Assembly: GCA_015665415.1 (NCBI GenBank)
Contig: JADFAE010000007.1
Coordinates: 1-64,000 of the forward strand
From: Roseobacter sp.
Lineage (GTDB): Bacteria > Pseudomonadota > Alphaproteobacteria > Rhodobacterales > Rhodobacteraceae
Direction of reading: 5' to 3'
Length of the DNA stretch: 64,000 nt
Part shown: positions 35,150 to 44,645 of the stretch, piece by piece
Layout of the letters: each line of letters starts with the position of its first letter
Numbering within the stretch: position 1 is the stretch's first letter
The notes under the pieces: generated by a model
What the model saw: only the letters and a program-made list of their open reading frames with translations
Told to the model about the DNA's origin: nothing
Database searches by the model: none
Position numbers and translations under genes: made by a program

Positions 35150-36198
35150 AGATTCTGGTGACCGGTGGTGCGGGCTTTATCGGTTCGGCGGTGGTGCGGC
35201 TGGCCATCGGGCGCGGGTATGAGGTGGTCAATCTGGATGCGCTGACCTATGCCGCCTGTCTGGACAATGTGGCCGAGGTTGCGGGCTGTGATCGCTACGC
35301 CTTTGAGCAGGCGGATATCCGCGACCGCGCCGCGCTGGATCGGGTCTTTGCCGTGCATGCTCCGGATGCGGTGATGCACCTGGCCGCCGAAAGCCATGTG
35401 GACCGCTCCATCGACGGGCCCGGGGATTTCATCGAGACCAATATCAGTGGCACCTTCAACATGCTTGAGGCGGCGCGCAAATACTGGCTTGAGGCCGGTC
35501 GCCCCGAGGGCTTTCGCTTCCATCATATCTCGACCGATGAGGTCTATGGCAGCCTGCCCGATGACCCGGAGGTCTTGTTCACCGAAGAGACCGGGTATGA
35601 TCCGCGCTCGCCCTATTCCGCTTCCAAGGCCGCCTCTGACCATCTGGTGCGCGCCTGGGGCGAGACCTATGGGCTGCCGGTGCTCTTGACCAATTGCTCC
35701 AACAATTACGGGCCCTTCCATTTCCCGGAAAAACTGATCCCGGTGGTGATCCTCAATGCGCTGGCGGGCAAACCGCTGCCGATTTATGGCGATGGCTCCA
35801 ATGTGCGCGACTGGCTCTATGTGGAGGACCACGCCGATGCCTTGCTGGTGGTGCTGGCCAAGGGCGCGGTTGGGCGGTGCTATAATATCGGCGGCGAGAA
35901 TGAGCGCTCGAACCTGGAGTTGGTGAAGACACTTTGCGCTATTCTGGATGAAAAGCGCCCGCGTGCAGATGGGGTGTCCTATCAGAACCAGATCAGCTTT
36001 GTGACGGATCGCCCCGGCCATGATGCCCGCTATGCCATCGACCCCTCCCGTATCCGGAATGAACTGGACTGGCGTCCCAGCGTTACCGTCGAGGAGGGGC
36101 TGGCGCGCACGGTGCAATGGTATCTCGACCATGAGCCCTGGTGGCGCGCCTTGCAAAATCGTGACGGCGTGGGCCAGCGGCTGGGGCGGGGGACATAG
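35146..36198 (+). CDS. rmlB: dTDP-glucose 4,6-dehydratase
   Basis: This 350-residue extended short-chain dehydrogenase has the NAD motif TGGAGFIG at 6-13, the catalytic triplet Thr130-Asp131-Glu132 ([12 protein letters not shown]) and the Y157/K161 pair in RSPYSASKA. These are the standard RmlB residues. It makes dTDP-4-keto-6-deoxyglucose from dTDP-glucose. It overlaps rmlC by four bases. A 69-base spacer, unusual within this operon, follows before rmlD and contains a REP-like repeat. Confidence 0.96.
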   Translation: MKILVTGGAGFIGSAVVRLAIGRGYEVVNLDALTYAACLDNVAEVAGCDRYAFEQADIRDRAALDRVFAVHAPDAVMHLAAESHVDRSIDGPGDFIETNISGTFNMLEAARKYWLEAGRPEGFRFHHISTDEVYGSLPDDPEVLFTEETGYDPRSPYSASKAASDHLVRAWGETYGLPVLLTNCSNNYGPFHFPEKLIPVVILNALAGKPLPIYGDGSNVRDWLYVEDHADALLVVLAKGAVGRCYNIGGENERSNLELVKTLCAILDEKRPRADGVSYQNQISFVTDRPGHDARYAIDPSRIRNELDWRPSVTVEEGLARTVQWYLDHEPWWRALQNRDGVGQRLGRGT

Positions 36199-36216
36199 GG
36201 GCTTTCCACTTGGAAA

Positions 36217-36260
36217 GCCTGCCTCCGGCGGAGGTATTTGGGGAAAAGTGAAAACAGGGC
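36217..36260. repeat. REP-like intergenic repeat, copy 3
   Basis: CCTGCCTCCGGCGGAGGTAT followed by TTGGGGAAAAGTGAAAACAG lies between rmlB and rmlD. The hairpin CCTCCGGCGGAGG is followed by T/A-rich sequence, like copy 2 read in the opposite direction. It could act as an mRNA stabilising or attenuating hairpin inside the operon. Confidence 0.6.
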
Positions 36261-36267
36261 GCAGAAC

Positions 36268-37119
36268 ATGAGCATTCTGGTATTTGGCAAGACCGGTCAG
36301 TTGGCGCGGGAGCTGGCGTTGCAGGAGGGGGTTACCTGTCTGGGGCGCGATCAGGCGGATCTGTCGGATCCGGCTGCCTGCGCCGAGGCCATCCGGCAGG
36401 CGCGACCGCAGGCCGTGATTAATGCCGCAGCCTACACGGCCGTGGACAAGGCGGAGCAGGAAGAAGCACAGGCAAGTCGCATCAATGGCGCCGCCCCCGG
36501 TGCCATGGCACGCGCCTGCGCCGATCTGGGTATTCCCCTGGTGCAGGTCTCCACCGATTATGTCTTTGACGGCAGCGGCGAGACCGCCTGGCAGCCGGAG
36601 GATACAACGGCACCCATCAATGCCTATGGCCGCAGCAAGCTGACCGGCGAAGAGGCGGTGCGGGCGGCGGGCGGCACATATGCGATCCTGCGCACCTCCT
36701 GGGTGGTCTCTGCCCATGGCAATAATTTTGTGAAAACCATGCGGCGCTTGGGTGCTGAACGGGATCGCTTGACCATTGTGGCGGATCAGATCGGCGCGCC
36801 GACCTCGGCGCGCGATCTTGCGCTGGCCTGCCTTGAGATGGCGCGCCAGCTGATTGCGGACCCCAAAAAAGCGGGGACCTATCATCTGCAGGGCACCCCC
36901 TGGGTGAGCTGGGCAGGCTTTGCGGCGGAGATCTTTGCGCAAAGCAAGATCGCCTGCGCGGTGGCAGAAATCCCTTCCCGCAATTATCCCACCCCGGCGG
37001 CGCGGCCATTGAACTCAAGGCTGGATTGCACCTTGTTAGAGACTGTTTTTGGAATTGCACAGCCAGATTGGCGCTGCGGCTTAGCTGAGATTTTGCAGGA
37101 TTTGGAGGCCATATCATGA
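36268..37119 (+). CDS. rmlD: dTDP-4-dehydrorhamnose reductase
   Basis: The chosen ATG at 36268 ([20 protein letters not shown]) gives 283 residues; an ATG 30 bases upstream is less likely. It has the Rossmann loop GKTGQL at 7-12, VSTDYVFDG near 94-102 and the YxxxK pair at Y120/K124 (NAYGRSK). It reduces the C4 keto group with NADPH to give dTDP-L-rhamnose. It overlaps rmlA by four bases (ATGA). One in-frame TTA codon near 37036 falls inside a short repeated motif described in the findings. Confidence 0.94.
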   Translation: MSILVFGKTGQLARELALQEGVTCLGRDQADLSDPAACAEAIRQARPQAVINAAAYTAVDKAEQEEAQASRINGAAPGAMARACADLGIPLVQVSTDYVFDGSGETAWQPEDTTAPINAYGRSKLTGEEAVRAAGGTYAILRTSWVVSAHGNNFVKTMRRLGAERDRLTIVADQIGAPTSARDLALACLEMARQLIADPKKAGTYHLQGTPWVSWAGFAAEIFAQSKIACAVAEIPSRNYPTPAARPLNSRLDCTLLETVFGIAQPDWRCGLAEILQDLEAIS

Positions 37120-37988
37120 GCATTAGAAAGGGCATCATTCTGGCGGGGGGCTCCGGCACCCGGCTCTATCCCATCACCATGGGCGTCTCCAAGCAGCTCC
37201 TGCCGATCTATGACAAGCCGATGATCTATTATCCGCTGTCTGTCTTGATGCTGGCGGGCATCCGCGAGATCTGCCTGATTACCACGCCACAGGACCAGGC
37301 GCAGTTTCAGCGCACCCTGGGCGATGGCAGCCAATGGGGGGTTTCGCTCTCTTATGTGGTGCAGCCTTCGCCCGACGGGCTGGCCCAGGCCTTTATCCTG
37401 GCCGAAGAGTTTCTGGCGGGCGCCCCTTCGGCGCTGGTGCTGGGGGACAATATCTTCTTTGGCCATGGCTTGCCAAAACTGCTGGCCGCGGCGGATGCCC
37501 AAGACAGTGGCGGCACCGTCTTTGGCTATCACGTGGCCGACCCTGAACGCTATGGGGTGGTGGATTTCGACGCGGCGGGCCGGGCCCGCCAGATCATCGA
37601 GAAACCCAGCGTGCCGCCCTCGAACTATGCGGTGACCGGGCTCTACTTCCTTGATGGCACCGCGCCCCAGCGTGCCCGCCAGGTGCAGCCCAGCCCCCGG
37701 GGCGAGTTGGAGATCACCGATCTGCTGCAGATGTATCTCGACGAGGAGAGCCTGCAGGTCGAGACCATGGGTCGCGGCTATGCCTGGCTCGACACCGGCA
37801 CCCATGGATCGCTTCTGGAGGCGGGCAATTTTGTCCGTACCCTGCAGGATCGTCAGGGGCTGCAGACCGGCTGCCCCGAAGAGATCGCCTATGAGGCGGG
37901 CTGGATCAGCGATGCGGCCCTGCGCACCCGCGCCCAGCTCTTTGCCAAGAACGACTATGGCCGCTATCTGGAACGGCTGCTGGGTTAG
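37116..37988 (+). CDS. rmlA: Glucose-1-phosphate thymidylyltransferase
   Basis: This 290-residue nucleotidyltransferase starts [20 protein letters not shown] with the pyrophosphorylase motif GGSGTRLYP at 11-19. [20 protein letters not shown] follows at about 32-51, and [12 protein letters not shown] near 107-118. The length and sequence are those of RmlA. It joins dTTP and glucose-1-phosphate and is normally inhibited by dTDP-rhamnose. It closes the rmlC-B-D-A operon, whose gene order matches the roseobacter biofilm-plasmid operon. Confidence 0.96.
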   Translation: MSIRKGIILAGGSGTRLYPITMGVSKQLLPIYDKPMIYYPLSVLMLAGIREICLITTPQDQAQFQRTLGDGSQWGVSLSYVVQPSPDGLAQAFILAEEFLAGAPSALVLGDNIFFGHGLPKLLAAADAQDSGGTVFGYHVADPERYGVVDFDAAGRARQIIEKPSVPPSNYAVTGLYFLDGTAPQRARQVQPSPRGELEITDLLQMYLDEESLQVETMGRGYAWLDTGTHGSLLEAGNFVRTLQDRQGLQTGCPEEIAYEAGWISDAALRTRAQLFAKNDYGRYLERLLG

Positions 37989-38011
37989 ACCGCGTATCGC
38001 GGTGGGATCTG

Positions 38012-38035
38012 TCTTCATTTGGCTGAAAATATCCC
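38012..38035. repeat. REP-like intergenic repeat, copy 4 (partial)
   Basis: TTCATTTGGCTGAAAATATC followed by CCGGGGG lies after rmlA, resembling the TTCATTTTGCCCAAAATACC half of copy 2 but without the CCTCCGGCGGAGG arm. The 286-base spacer that contains it separates rmlA from gspD and should hold the gspD promoter. Confidence 0.45.
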
Positions 38036-38274
38036 GGGGGAACGGGCCGCAGGTCCGTGGGGGCAGGGCCCCCTGAACTTTGCCGTCTCAAGCCTGGAGG
38101 AGGCTTTTGGCGCTCCGGCCACAGGTCCCGCCAGATATGGGAGTAGCGGGGCGAGAAAGCCGTGGGTTTTGATGGCAAATCCGCTATGGTGCCCAGCAAA
38201 GATCAAATGAGCAGCGGGCGGCAGATTCTATCGCGGATCTGAGGCCTGTCACGCAGGGACATAAAGAGCAGCCC

Positions 38275-40284
38275 ATGAACAAACGCGCAGTGAAACATGC
38301 GGTGGCCTTCAGCCTGGGCCCCAGCGGCCTGACCGGGTGGATCTCAGGTCTCAGAGCGGCGTTGGGGGCTGGCCTCTTGGCCCTGACCCTGTTGCTGGCC
38401 CCGCCGCTGCGGGCCCAGGTGACCCTAGATCTGCGCGACGCCGACCTGCGCAGTTTTGTCGAAATCGTCTCCGAGGCCACCGGGCGCAGCTTTGTGCTCG
38501 ATCCCGGCGTGCGCGGCACGGTGACGGTGCTGGCCCCCGATCAGATGTCGCCACAGGATCTGTTCGAAGTCTTCCTGTCGGTGCTGGAGTTGAACCGGCT
38601 GACCCTGATCACCGGCGCCGGGGCCGATCGCATCGTGCCGATGAATGTCGCGCGCGAGCTGTCCTCGGGGGGCAGTGCGGGTCTGCCCAGCGGCTTTGAG
38701 ACCCGGGTGATCCCGGTGCGCGAGGTGCCGCTGCAGGAGGTGATCGAAGTGGTACGCCCGCTGCTGCCCGCCGAGGCGGTGATGACACCGGTGCCGGGGG
38801 CCAAACGGCTGATCATCTCGGACCGGGCCGCTAATCTGAACCGGATCGCCAAGCTGATCGCGCGACTGGACCAGCCCCGTGCCGCGCCACCAATCGAGAT
38901 CATCCGGCTGCAGAATGCCAATGCCGGCGAGGTGCTTCAGGTGGTGCAATCGATGGACCTGATCCCCGAGGGCTCTTCGGTCACGGTGGACCGGCGCTCG
39001 AACGCCTTGCTGATTTCCGGCTCCGAGGCGCTGCGCCACCGGGTGCGTCTTTTGGTGGATGAACTGGACACCCAGCGCGACACCGTGGTCTCGCGTACGG
39101 TGCCTCTGAACTATGCCGATGCGGCCTCGATTGCCGATGTGGTGATGCGCACCCTCAACACCGATGATGGCAATACGGCGCGCGCGCCGGTGCGCATCGT
39201 GCCGGAGCTGCAGACCAATACCCTGCTGATCTCCGCCCCGCAGGAGCGCATTGCCGAGATCGTGCAGATGGTGCGCTATCTGGACCAACGTCCAACCCAG
39301 GTGCTGGTCGAGGCGGTGATTTTTGAAATGTCGGTCGAGGGGCTGTCGGATCTGTCGGTGCAGTTTGGCGCGGTGCTGAACAATGCCCTGGTGGGCGGGG
39401 CCCAGTTCGATCTGCCGGGACGCAGCAGCCTGACCAATCTGATTTCCTCGGTCTCCAATGGCACCACCCCGGCGCTGGGGGCGGGGGGTGTCTTTGGCGG
39501 CGCGGCGCGCAATGCCAGTGGCGATGGCATCGTCGGGCTGATCACCGCCATTGCCTCGGTCAATTCCACCCGGCTGTTGTCGACGCCCTCGATCCTGACC
39601 CTCAACAATCAGGAAGCAGAGATCGTGGTGGCGCAGAATGTGCCCTTTGTCACCGGCAGCTATTCCACCGTCAGCGATGGCAGCTCTGTCGACAATCCGT
39701 TCCAGACCATCGAGCGCCAGGACGTCGGGCTGACGCTGAATGTGACGCCGCAGATCAATGCCGATCGCACCGTGCGCATGCTGATCAAGCAGGAGGTCTC
39801 CAACCTCACCAATACCACCGCCTCCTCGGGCGGGGAGATCACCTCGCGGCGTTCGCTTTCGACCACGGCGCTGGTGCGCGATGGCAATGTGATCATGCTG
39901 GGCGGGCTCTTGGAAAATGGCTCTGGCGGGGTCAGCCAGAAGGTGCCCGGCCTGGCCGAGCTGCCGCTGGTGGGCGGGCTGTTTCGCGGCAAGAATGCCA
40001 GCAGCAGTCAGCGGGTGCTTCTGGTGATGCTGCGCCCGCAGGTGGTCTCTACCGAGGCCGAGGCGCAGCGCATCAGCCGCGAGCTGTCGCGCAAGGCCCG
40101 CGACATCAGCGCTGCCATCACCCCGGTGGATGACGGCCGCTTTCCGCATAATCAGCTGGGCGGGCTGCCCTTTGACGGCGCCGATCTGAACCAGCCCTTT
40201 GATGCCGGTTTCATCGATGATGTGGCGCAGCGCCGCAACTTCCCGCCCTTGCCCAGCAGGCTCCGGTTTGGCAGTGGCAACTAA
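38275..40284 (+). CDS. gspD: Type II secretion outer-membrane secretin GspD
   Basis: This 669-residue protein has a signal peptide ending near 48 (LLALTLLLAPPLRAQ). N0-N1-N2-N3 domains follow, with LDLRDADLRSFVEIVSEATG near 50-70 and repeated NALLISGSE/NTLLISAPQ signatures. The secretin barrel core includes VLVEAVIFEMSVEGLSDLSV, NNQEAEIVVAQNVPFVTGSY and KVPGLAELPLVGGLFRGKNA. It forms the gated outer-membrane pore. The C-terminal about 55 residues would be the place for pilotin binding. It heads gspD-gspE-gspF. GspN and a standard GspS were not seen. Confidence 0.95.
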   Translation: MNKRAVKHAVAFSLGPSGLTGWISGLRAALGAGLLALTLLLAPPLRAQVTLDLRDADLRSFVEIVSEATGRSFVLDPGVRGTVTVLAPDQMSPQDLFEVFLSVLELNRLTLITGAGADRIVPMNVARELSSGGSAGLPSGFETRVIPVREVPLQEVIEVVRPLLPAEAVMTPVPGAKRLIISDRAANLNRIAKLIARLDQPRAAPPIEIIRLQNANAGEVLQVVQSMDLIPEGSSVTVDRRSNALLISGSEALRHRVRLLVDELDTQRDTVVSRTVPLNYADAASIADVVMRTLNTDDGNTARAPVRIVPELQTNTLLISAPQERIAEIVQMVRYLDQRPTQVLVEAVIFEMSVEGLSDLSVQFGAVLNNALVGGAQFDLPGRSSLTNLISSVSNGTTPALGAGGVFGGAARNASGDGIVGLITAIASVNSTRLLSTPSILTLNNQEAEIVVAQNVPFVTGSYSTVSDGSSVDNPFQTIERQDVGLTLNVTPQINADRTVRMLIKQEVSNLTNTTASSGGEITSRRSLSTTALVRDGNVIMLGGLLENGSGGVSQKVPGLAELPLVGGLFRGKNASSSQRVLLVMLRPQVVSTEAEAQRISRELSRKARDISAAITPVDDGRFPHNQLGGLPFDGADLNQPFDAGFIDDVAQRRNFPPLPSRLRFGSGN

Positions 40285-41731
40285 GTTTTCCTTTGCCTTT
40301 GCCCGCGATCAGCAGGTCCTGTTTGAGGGCAGCTGCCTGTTGGCGGGCCCCGGGGTGACCCAGCTGGGCCTGCGCGAGGCGCAGCGGCGCATCGGCCTGG
40401 ATCCGGCGCTGCGCTATCAGGCCCTGGATCAGGCGGATTTTGAGACGGCGCTGGCGCGGATCTATCAGCAGGGCGGCGACAGCAGCGAGCAGGGCAGCGA
40501 GCTGAGCTTTGATCTGGAGGAAGCTGCCTTTGCCCGCCGCCAGCGTGATCTGTTGGATGAGCCAGGCGATGCGCCGGTGATCACCCTGGTCAACCAGCTG
40601 TTGCGCCGCGCCGTGCAAAGCGGCGCATCCGATCTGCATATCGAACCCCACGAGGCGGGCCTGCGGGTGCGCATGCGCATTGACGGCGTGTTGCAGCAGG
40701 TGATGGACCGCGCGGATGTGCCGGTCAAACGCATCGTCTCCCGGCTCAAGGTCATGGCCGGGCTGGATATCGCCGAGACCCGATTGCCGCAGGATGGCCG
40801 CATTCCGCTGGCCCTGGCCGGTCGGCAGATCGACACCCGCGTCAGCTCTTTGCCCGGCCATTACGGCGAGCGCATCGTGCTGCGGATCCTGGACCGATCC
40901 ACCGGGTTACGGCCGCTGGCGGATCTGGGGCTTTCGTCGCAACAACAGGCTCTATTGCAGCGGCTTTCGGGTTTTCCCAACGGAATTATCCTCGCCACCG
41001 GGCCCACCGGGGCGGGCAAGACCACGACGCTGTATTCGCTGCTGCAGCTGGCCGATCGCGCCGAGCGCAATATCGTCACCGTCGAGGATCCGATCGAATA
41101 TGATCTGCCCGGCATCAGCCAGAGCCAGATCAATGCCGAGATCGGCATGAGCTTTGCCGCCGGGCTGCGCGCCACCCTGCGCCAGGATCCGGATGTCATT
41201 CTGGTGGGCGAGGTGCGCGACGGCGAAACTGCCCAGACTGCGGCGCAGGCCGCCCTCACCGGCCATCTGGTGTTTTCCTCGCTGCATGCCAATAGCGCGG
41301 TGGGGGCGATTGTGCGCCTGCGCGATCTTGGTCTCGACAATTTCCTGATTGCCGCCACCCTGCGCGGGGTGATTGCGCAGCGCCTGCTGCGCCGTCTGTG
41401 CCCTGATTGCTGCGTGCCCCAAGACACCCCGGCCCGGGCGGCGGCGCTGTTTCACCGCCACGGGGTATCCCTGCCTGCGCAGATCCAGGACCCCGGCGCA
41501 GGCTGCGAGGCCTGCGGCGGCAGCGGTCATGCCGGGCGTCTGGGTATTTTTGAAATGGTGGAGATCAGCGAGGATCTGACCCGGGCCATTGATCAGGGCG
41601 CCAGCGAGGTGGCGCTGAAAGAGCAGGCGCTTGGGGCCGAGGAGACGCTGATCGGCCAGGGGCTGGCGGCGGTGGCCGCAGGCGCGGTCAGCCTCGATGA
41701 GGCGCTGCGGGTGGTGGGGGATGTGGCGTGA
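40274..41731 (+). CDS. gspE: Type II secretion ATPase GspE
   Basis: The start is probably the GTG at 40274 (VATKFSFAFARD), overlapping gspD's end by 11 bases; an ATG at 40199 would overlap much more. This gives 485 residues. Walker A is GPTGAGKTTTLYSLL, with the Asp box VTVEDPIEYDLPG, Walker B VILVGEVRDGETAQTAAQ and the His box LTGHLVFSSLHAN. The zinc site is present as CPDC and CEAC (near 385-425). It powers pseudopilus assembly at the inner membrane with GspL and GspF. The start is the least certain point. Confidence 0.93.
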   Translation: MATKFSFAFARDQQVLFEGSCLLAGPGVTQLGLREAQRRIGLDPALRYQALDQADFETALARIYQQGGDSSEQGSELSFDLEEAAFARRQRDLLDEPGDAPVITLVNQLLRRAVQSGASDLHIEPHEAGLRVRMRIDGVLQQVMDRADVPVKRIVSRLKVMAGLDIAETRLPQDGRIPLALAGRQIDTRVSSLPGHYGERIVLRILDRSTGLRPLADLGLSSQQQALLQRLSGFPNGIILATGPTGAGKTTTLYSLLQLADRAERNIVTVEDPIEYDLPGISQSQINAEIGMSFAAGLRATLRQDPDVILVGEVRDGETAQTAAQAALTGHLVFSSLHANSAVGAIVRLRDLGLDNFLIAATLRGVIAQRLLRRLCPDCCVPQDTPARAAALFHRHGVSLPAQIQDPGAGCEACGGSGHAGRLGIFEMVEISEDLTRAIDQGASEVALKEQALGAEETLIGQGLAAVAAGAVSLDEALRVVGDVA

Positions 41732-42951
41732 AGGCCTATCGCTATACCGCCTATACCGGGGCCGGGCGGCGGCGCAGCGGCACGGTGGTGGCTGAAACCG
41801 AAAGCGATGCCACCACCCAATTGGCGGCGCAGGATCTCTTTGTTGCAAAGCTGAGCGAGGTCGGCGCTGCGGGCAAAGTGGCGGCGGGCAGGCCCGCGCT
41901 CTTGGCGCGCCGCCCCCGGCTGAGCCCGGATCTGCAGGTGGTCTTTACCCGTCAGATGGCGGTGATGCTGGCGGCAGAGCTGCCGGTGGATGCAGCGCTG
42001 GAGGCGGTGCGCAGCGGCGGCCATCCAGCGCTGGATGCCATGGCCGCCGAGACCCGTGCTGCGCTGCTGGATGGGGCCAGCCTCAGCGCGGCGCTGACCC
42101 AGACCGGGGCGGGTTTTGCCCCCTATTACCTGGCGGCCCTGCGCGCCGGCGAGGCGGCCGGTGAGCTGGCCTCGGTCTTTGACGCGCTGGCTGATCATCT
42201 GGAGCAGCTGGGCAGCGACAAGGCGCAGATCGCCACGGCGCTGATCTACCCGGGCTTTGTCGCCGCCGTTTCGCTGCTGGTCTGCGCCATCCTGATGACC
42301 ACGGTCGCGCCCGAGATCGTGGCCATGTTTGAGATGTCGGGTCGCCCGCTGCCAGAGCTGACCCGCGCTGTGCTCTGGGTCTCTGATCTGATCCGTGACA
42401 ACGACCTGCTGATCCTGCTGTTGCTGCTGGCCTTGGCGGGGATCTTGCTGCTGGCGGCACGGCTGCCCCATCTGCGGGCGCGGCGCGATCAGCTGCTGTT
42501 GCGCCTGCCGCTGGTGGGGCGGCTGATGCGACTGTCGGCGGCGGTGCAATATCTGCGCACCCTGGCCCTGGTGCTGGGCTCCCGCCACGCGGTGCTCAGT
42601 GCCACCGACAGCGCTGTCGAGGTGCTGACCCTGGTGTCGTTTCAGGCCGAGGCCCGGGCGGTCACCCGGGCGGTGCAGCAGGGCGAAAGCCTGTCAAAAT
42701 CGCTGGAGCAGCTCAGCTTTCTGCCCCCGGTGGCGCGCCAGTTGATTGCGGCGGGTGAGGTCTCGGTGCGGCTGGCGCGGATGTCAGAACGCGCCGCCAC
42801 CCTGGTAGAGCATCGCCTGTCGACCGAGAGAAAGCGCATTGCGGCCTTGTTAGAGCCTGCTTTGATGATGCTGGTGGGCGGGCTGGTGCTGGTGATCGTG
42901 CTGGCGGTGCTACTGCCGATCTTTGATCTGCAGGCGGTGGTGGCCGGCTGA
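41728..42951 (+). CDS. gspF: Type II secretion inner-membrane platform protein GspF
   Basis: This 407-residue protein starts with GTG at 41728, overlapping gspE by four bases. It shows the duplicated GspF/PilC domain (FTRQMAVMLAAELPVDAALE near 73-92; QYLRTLALVLGSRHAVLSAT near 273-292) and three membrane helices near 170-195, 215-240 and the C-terminus (MMLVGGLVLVIVLAVLLPIF). It couples the GspE motor to pseudopilin extraction. Transcription converges with gspC four bases downstream, so gspD-E-F form one unit. Confidence 0.93.
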   Translation: MKAYRYTAYTGAGRRRSGTVVAETESDATTQLAAQDLFVAKLSEVGAAGKVAAGRPALLARRPRLSPDLQVVFTRQMAVMLAAELPVDAALEAVRSGGHPALDAMAAETRAALLDGASLSAALTQTGAGFAPYYLAALRAGEAAGELASVFDALADHLEQLGSDKAQIATALIYPGFVAAVSLLVCAILMTTVAPEIVAMFEMSGRPLPELTRAVLWVSDLIRDNDLLILLLLLALAGILLLAARLPHLRARRDQLLLRLPLVGRLMRLSAAVQYLRTLALVLGSRHAVLSATDSAVEVLTLVSFQAEARAVTRAVQQGESLSKSLEQLSFLPPVARQLIAAGEVSVRLARMSERAATLVEHRLSTERKRIAALLEPALMMLVGGLVLVIVLAVLLPIFDLQAVVAG

Positions 42952-42955
42952 CCCC

Positions 42956-43426
42956 TTAGTTCTCGGCAAAGCCCAAAAGCTCTGGCGCATCGCCCTGACG
43001 CGAGACCCACAGCCCCTCGGCATCGATGCGCACCACAGTGACATCCTCGCGTAGGGAATCGCCGCGGCGGACCAGCTGCTCACCACTGGGATGATCGACA
43101 ATGGCCCAGGTGGCCTGCCCCGCCTGCACCCGGCCTTTCAGCACATAGCCAAGCGAGTCCAGCGGTGGTTTTGGCGCCCGCGGGGGCTGCGGTTCCGGCG
43201 TCACCGGGGCGGCGGCGGGTCTGGGCGGCTGTTTCTCCCCAAAAAGTGCGGGCCAGTGCCTGCGCGCCCGCTGCGGCGCTGGCGGTGCGCTGCCCGCCGC
43301 CAGCGTTGGCAACTCCTGGCGCTGCTGCTCCGGCGGCGGCGCGGCCAGTACCTGCCACAGCTGATGCCCGGCAAGGCTGGCCAGGGCCAGACAGCCAAGG
43401 GTCGAGAGGGCAGCGATCAGGCGCAT
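42956..43426 (-). CDS. gspC: Type II secretion protein GspC (HR domain)
   Basis: The open frame reaches 43924, but AAGGAG just before the ATG at 43426 and the membrane helix at residues 2-24 (LIAALSTLGCLALASLAGHQ) identify the start; this gives 156 residues. A Pro-rich linker leads to PKPPLDSLGYVLKGRVQAGQ and WAIVDHPSGEQLVRRGDSL near 94-130, the homology region that contacts GspD's N0 domain. It has no PDZ or coiled-coil extension, so it is a short GspC. It lies alone on the minus strand, convergent with gspF, not at the head of the cluster as in many gsp operons. Confidence 0.8.
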   Translation of the reverse strand: MRLIAALSTLGCLALASLAGHQLWQVLAAPPPEQQRQELPTLAAGSAPPAPQRARRHWPALFGEKQPPRPAAAPVTPEPQPPRAPKPPLDSLGYVLKGRVQAGQATWAIVDHPSGEQLVRRGDSLREDVTVVRIDAEGLWVSRQGDAPELLGFAEN

Positions 43427-43579
43427 GGTGCTCCTTGCGAGGTTAGAGGCTGGCCTCAGGGCCGGCGCATATGGGTCACAGGTCCAGCTCCAGTACAGGG
43501 ATGTGGCAGGGCTGCGATAGACGGGTTGCGCCGACCATGGTAAATTTCTGTTCACAGTTAAACAGGAAAAGAGCAGGCA

Positions 43580-44095
43580 ATGCAGGCGATATCTTTGGCA
43601 CGGATCGGGATGATTTCCTGTGTGGCTTTGCTGCTGGGCAGCTGCGGCGAGGGCAGCGGGCCCGCAGGCAGCGGTTTTCAATCCAAATATGCGGTGGCGC
43701 GCAATGCGCTGGAAACGGGCGATTACGCCCGCGCCAAACGCAGCTATCAGCGGCTGATCGCAGAGGCTGGCCCGCTGGTGCCGCGTCTGCAGCTGGAATA
43801 TGCCCATGCGGAGTTGCGGGCCGGCAATTATGCCGCCGCGGCAAAGATCGCGGGCGATCTGGCCCAGAACCAAAGCGGCGAGGCCCGTGCGGTTGCGCTG
43901 GCGGTGCAGGGCACGGCCCAGCATGAGCTGGGGTTGGACCTGCTGGCCCGGGGCGAGGTCGAAGCTGGCAAGGCACAGCTGACCCAGGCCCGCGCGGCGC
44001 TGAGCGAAGTGTTGAAATCCAAAAGCGATCTGGATCCGCTGGGTTCCATGGCCGGGCGTCGGGCCAGCATTGAGGCGCGGTTGCAGAAATTGTGA
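43580..44095 (+). CDS. TPR-type lipoprotein embedded in the gsp cluster
   Basis: This 171-residue protein has a type II signal ending ALLLGSC at residues 16-22, so Cys22 would be lipidated. Two to three TPR-like helical pairs follow (SKYAVARNALETGDYARAKR; LEYAHAELRAGNYAAAAKIA; LTQARAALSEVLKSKSDLDP). The family is not clear to me. It is divergent from gspC with its 3' end facing gspM. Lipoproteins with TPR folds act as pilotins for secretins of the T4P/T2SS class, so a GspD pilotin is a reasonable hypothesis. No direct sequence evidence shows it. Confidence 0.7.
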   Translation: MQAISLARIGMISCVALLLGSCGEGSGPAGSGFQSKYAVARNALETGDYARAKRSYQRLIAEAGPLVPRLQLEYAHAELRAGNYAAAAKIAGDLAQNQSGEARAVALAVQGTAQHELGLDLLARGEVEAGKAQLTQARAALSEVLKSKSDLDPLGSMAGRRASIEARLQKL

Positions 44096-44135
44096 TCACG
44101 AGGCTGCGGCAGCGCGGATCCTGCCTGATCCGGGC

Positions 44136-44645
44136 CTAGTTTCCCGCCGGGCTGAGGCTGATCCAGGCCGCGACCCGGCCCGCATCCGCCGCGGCGTCCA
44201 GGGCCTCCAGCCGGAAACTGTCAATGTGATAGCCCCAGCCGGGATGGGCCTGCGACAGCCACTGGGCCAGCTGGATGAAATCCACCCGCTCAAAGCGCAG
44301 ATCGATGCCGCCATCGCCCGTGGTCGACAGCGCGCTGAGCGCCACCCGCAGCCGGGCGTTGATCAACCCCTGTTCGATACCGCTGGAGCCTATGGGATCC
44401 TGGGGGGTGACGGAATCTTCGCCTTTTAGAGCCTGTTTTTCCACCACGCGCGCGGCCACCCAGGCCTCCAGCGCCTGGGCGTCCTGTACCGCGAGTTCGG
44501 CGGCCAGACGGCGCTCCTGCAGCGGCAACAACAGGCCAAATCCGATACCTAGGACCGCAACCAGACCCGCCACAGCCAGCAGGGCGCGCTCCCGCGGGCT
44601 CAGCCGCAGCAAAAGATCAATCAGAGGCAGGGATATCGGTCTCAT
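44136..44645 (-). CDS. gspM: Type II secretion protein GspM
   Basis: This 169-residue bitopic protein has a cytoplasmic start, a membrane helix near 21-42 (LLAVAGLVAVLGIGFGLLLP), a short coiled coil and a periplasmic domain ending FERVDFIQLAQWLSQAHPGW and AWISLSPAGN, typical of GspM. GspM is an inner-membrane platform protein that binds GspL and GspF. It is the last gene of gspG-H-I-J-K-L-M and overlaps gspL by four bases. The 3' end faces the TPR lipoprotein. Confidence 0.85.
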   Translation of the reverse strand: MRPISLPLIDLLLRLSPRERALLAVAGLVAVLGIGFGLLLPLQERRLAAELAVQDAQALEAWVAARVVEKQALKGEDSVTPQDPIGSSGIEQGLINARLRVALSALSTTGDGGIDLRFERVDFIQLAQWLSQAHPGWGYHIDSFRLEALDAAADAGRVAAWISLSPAGN

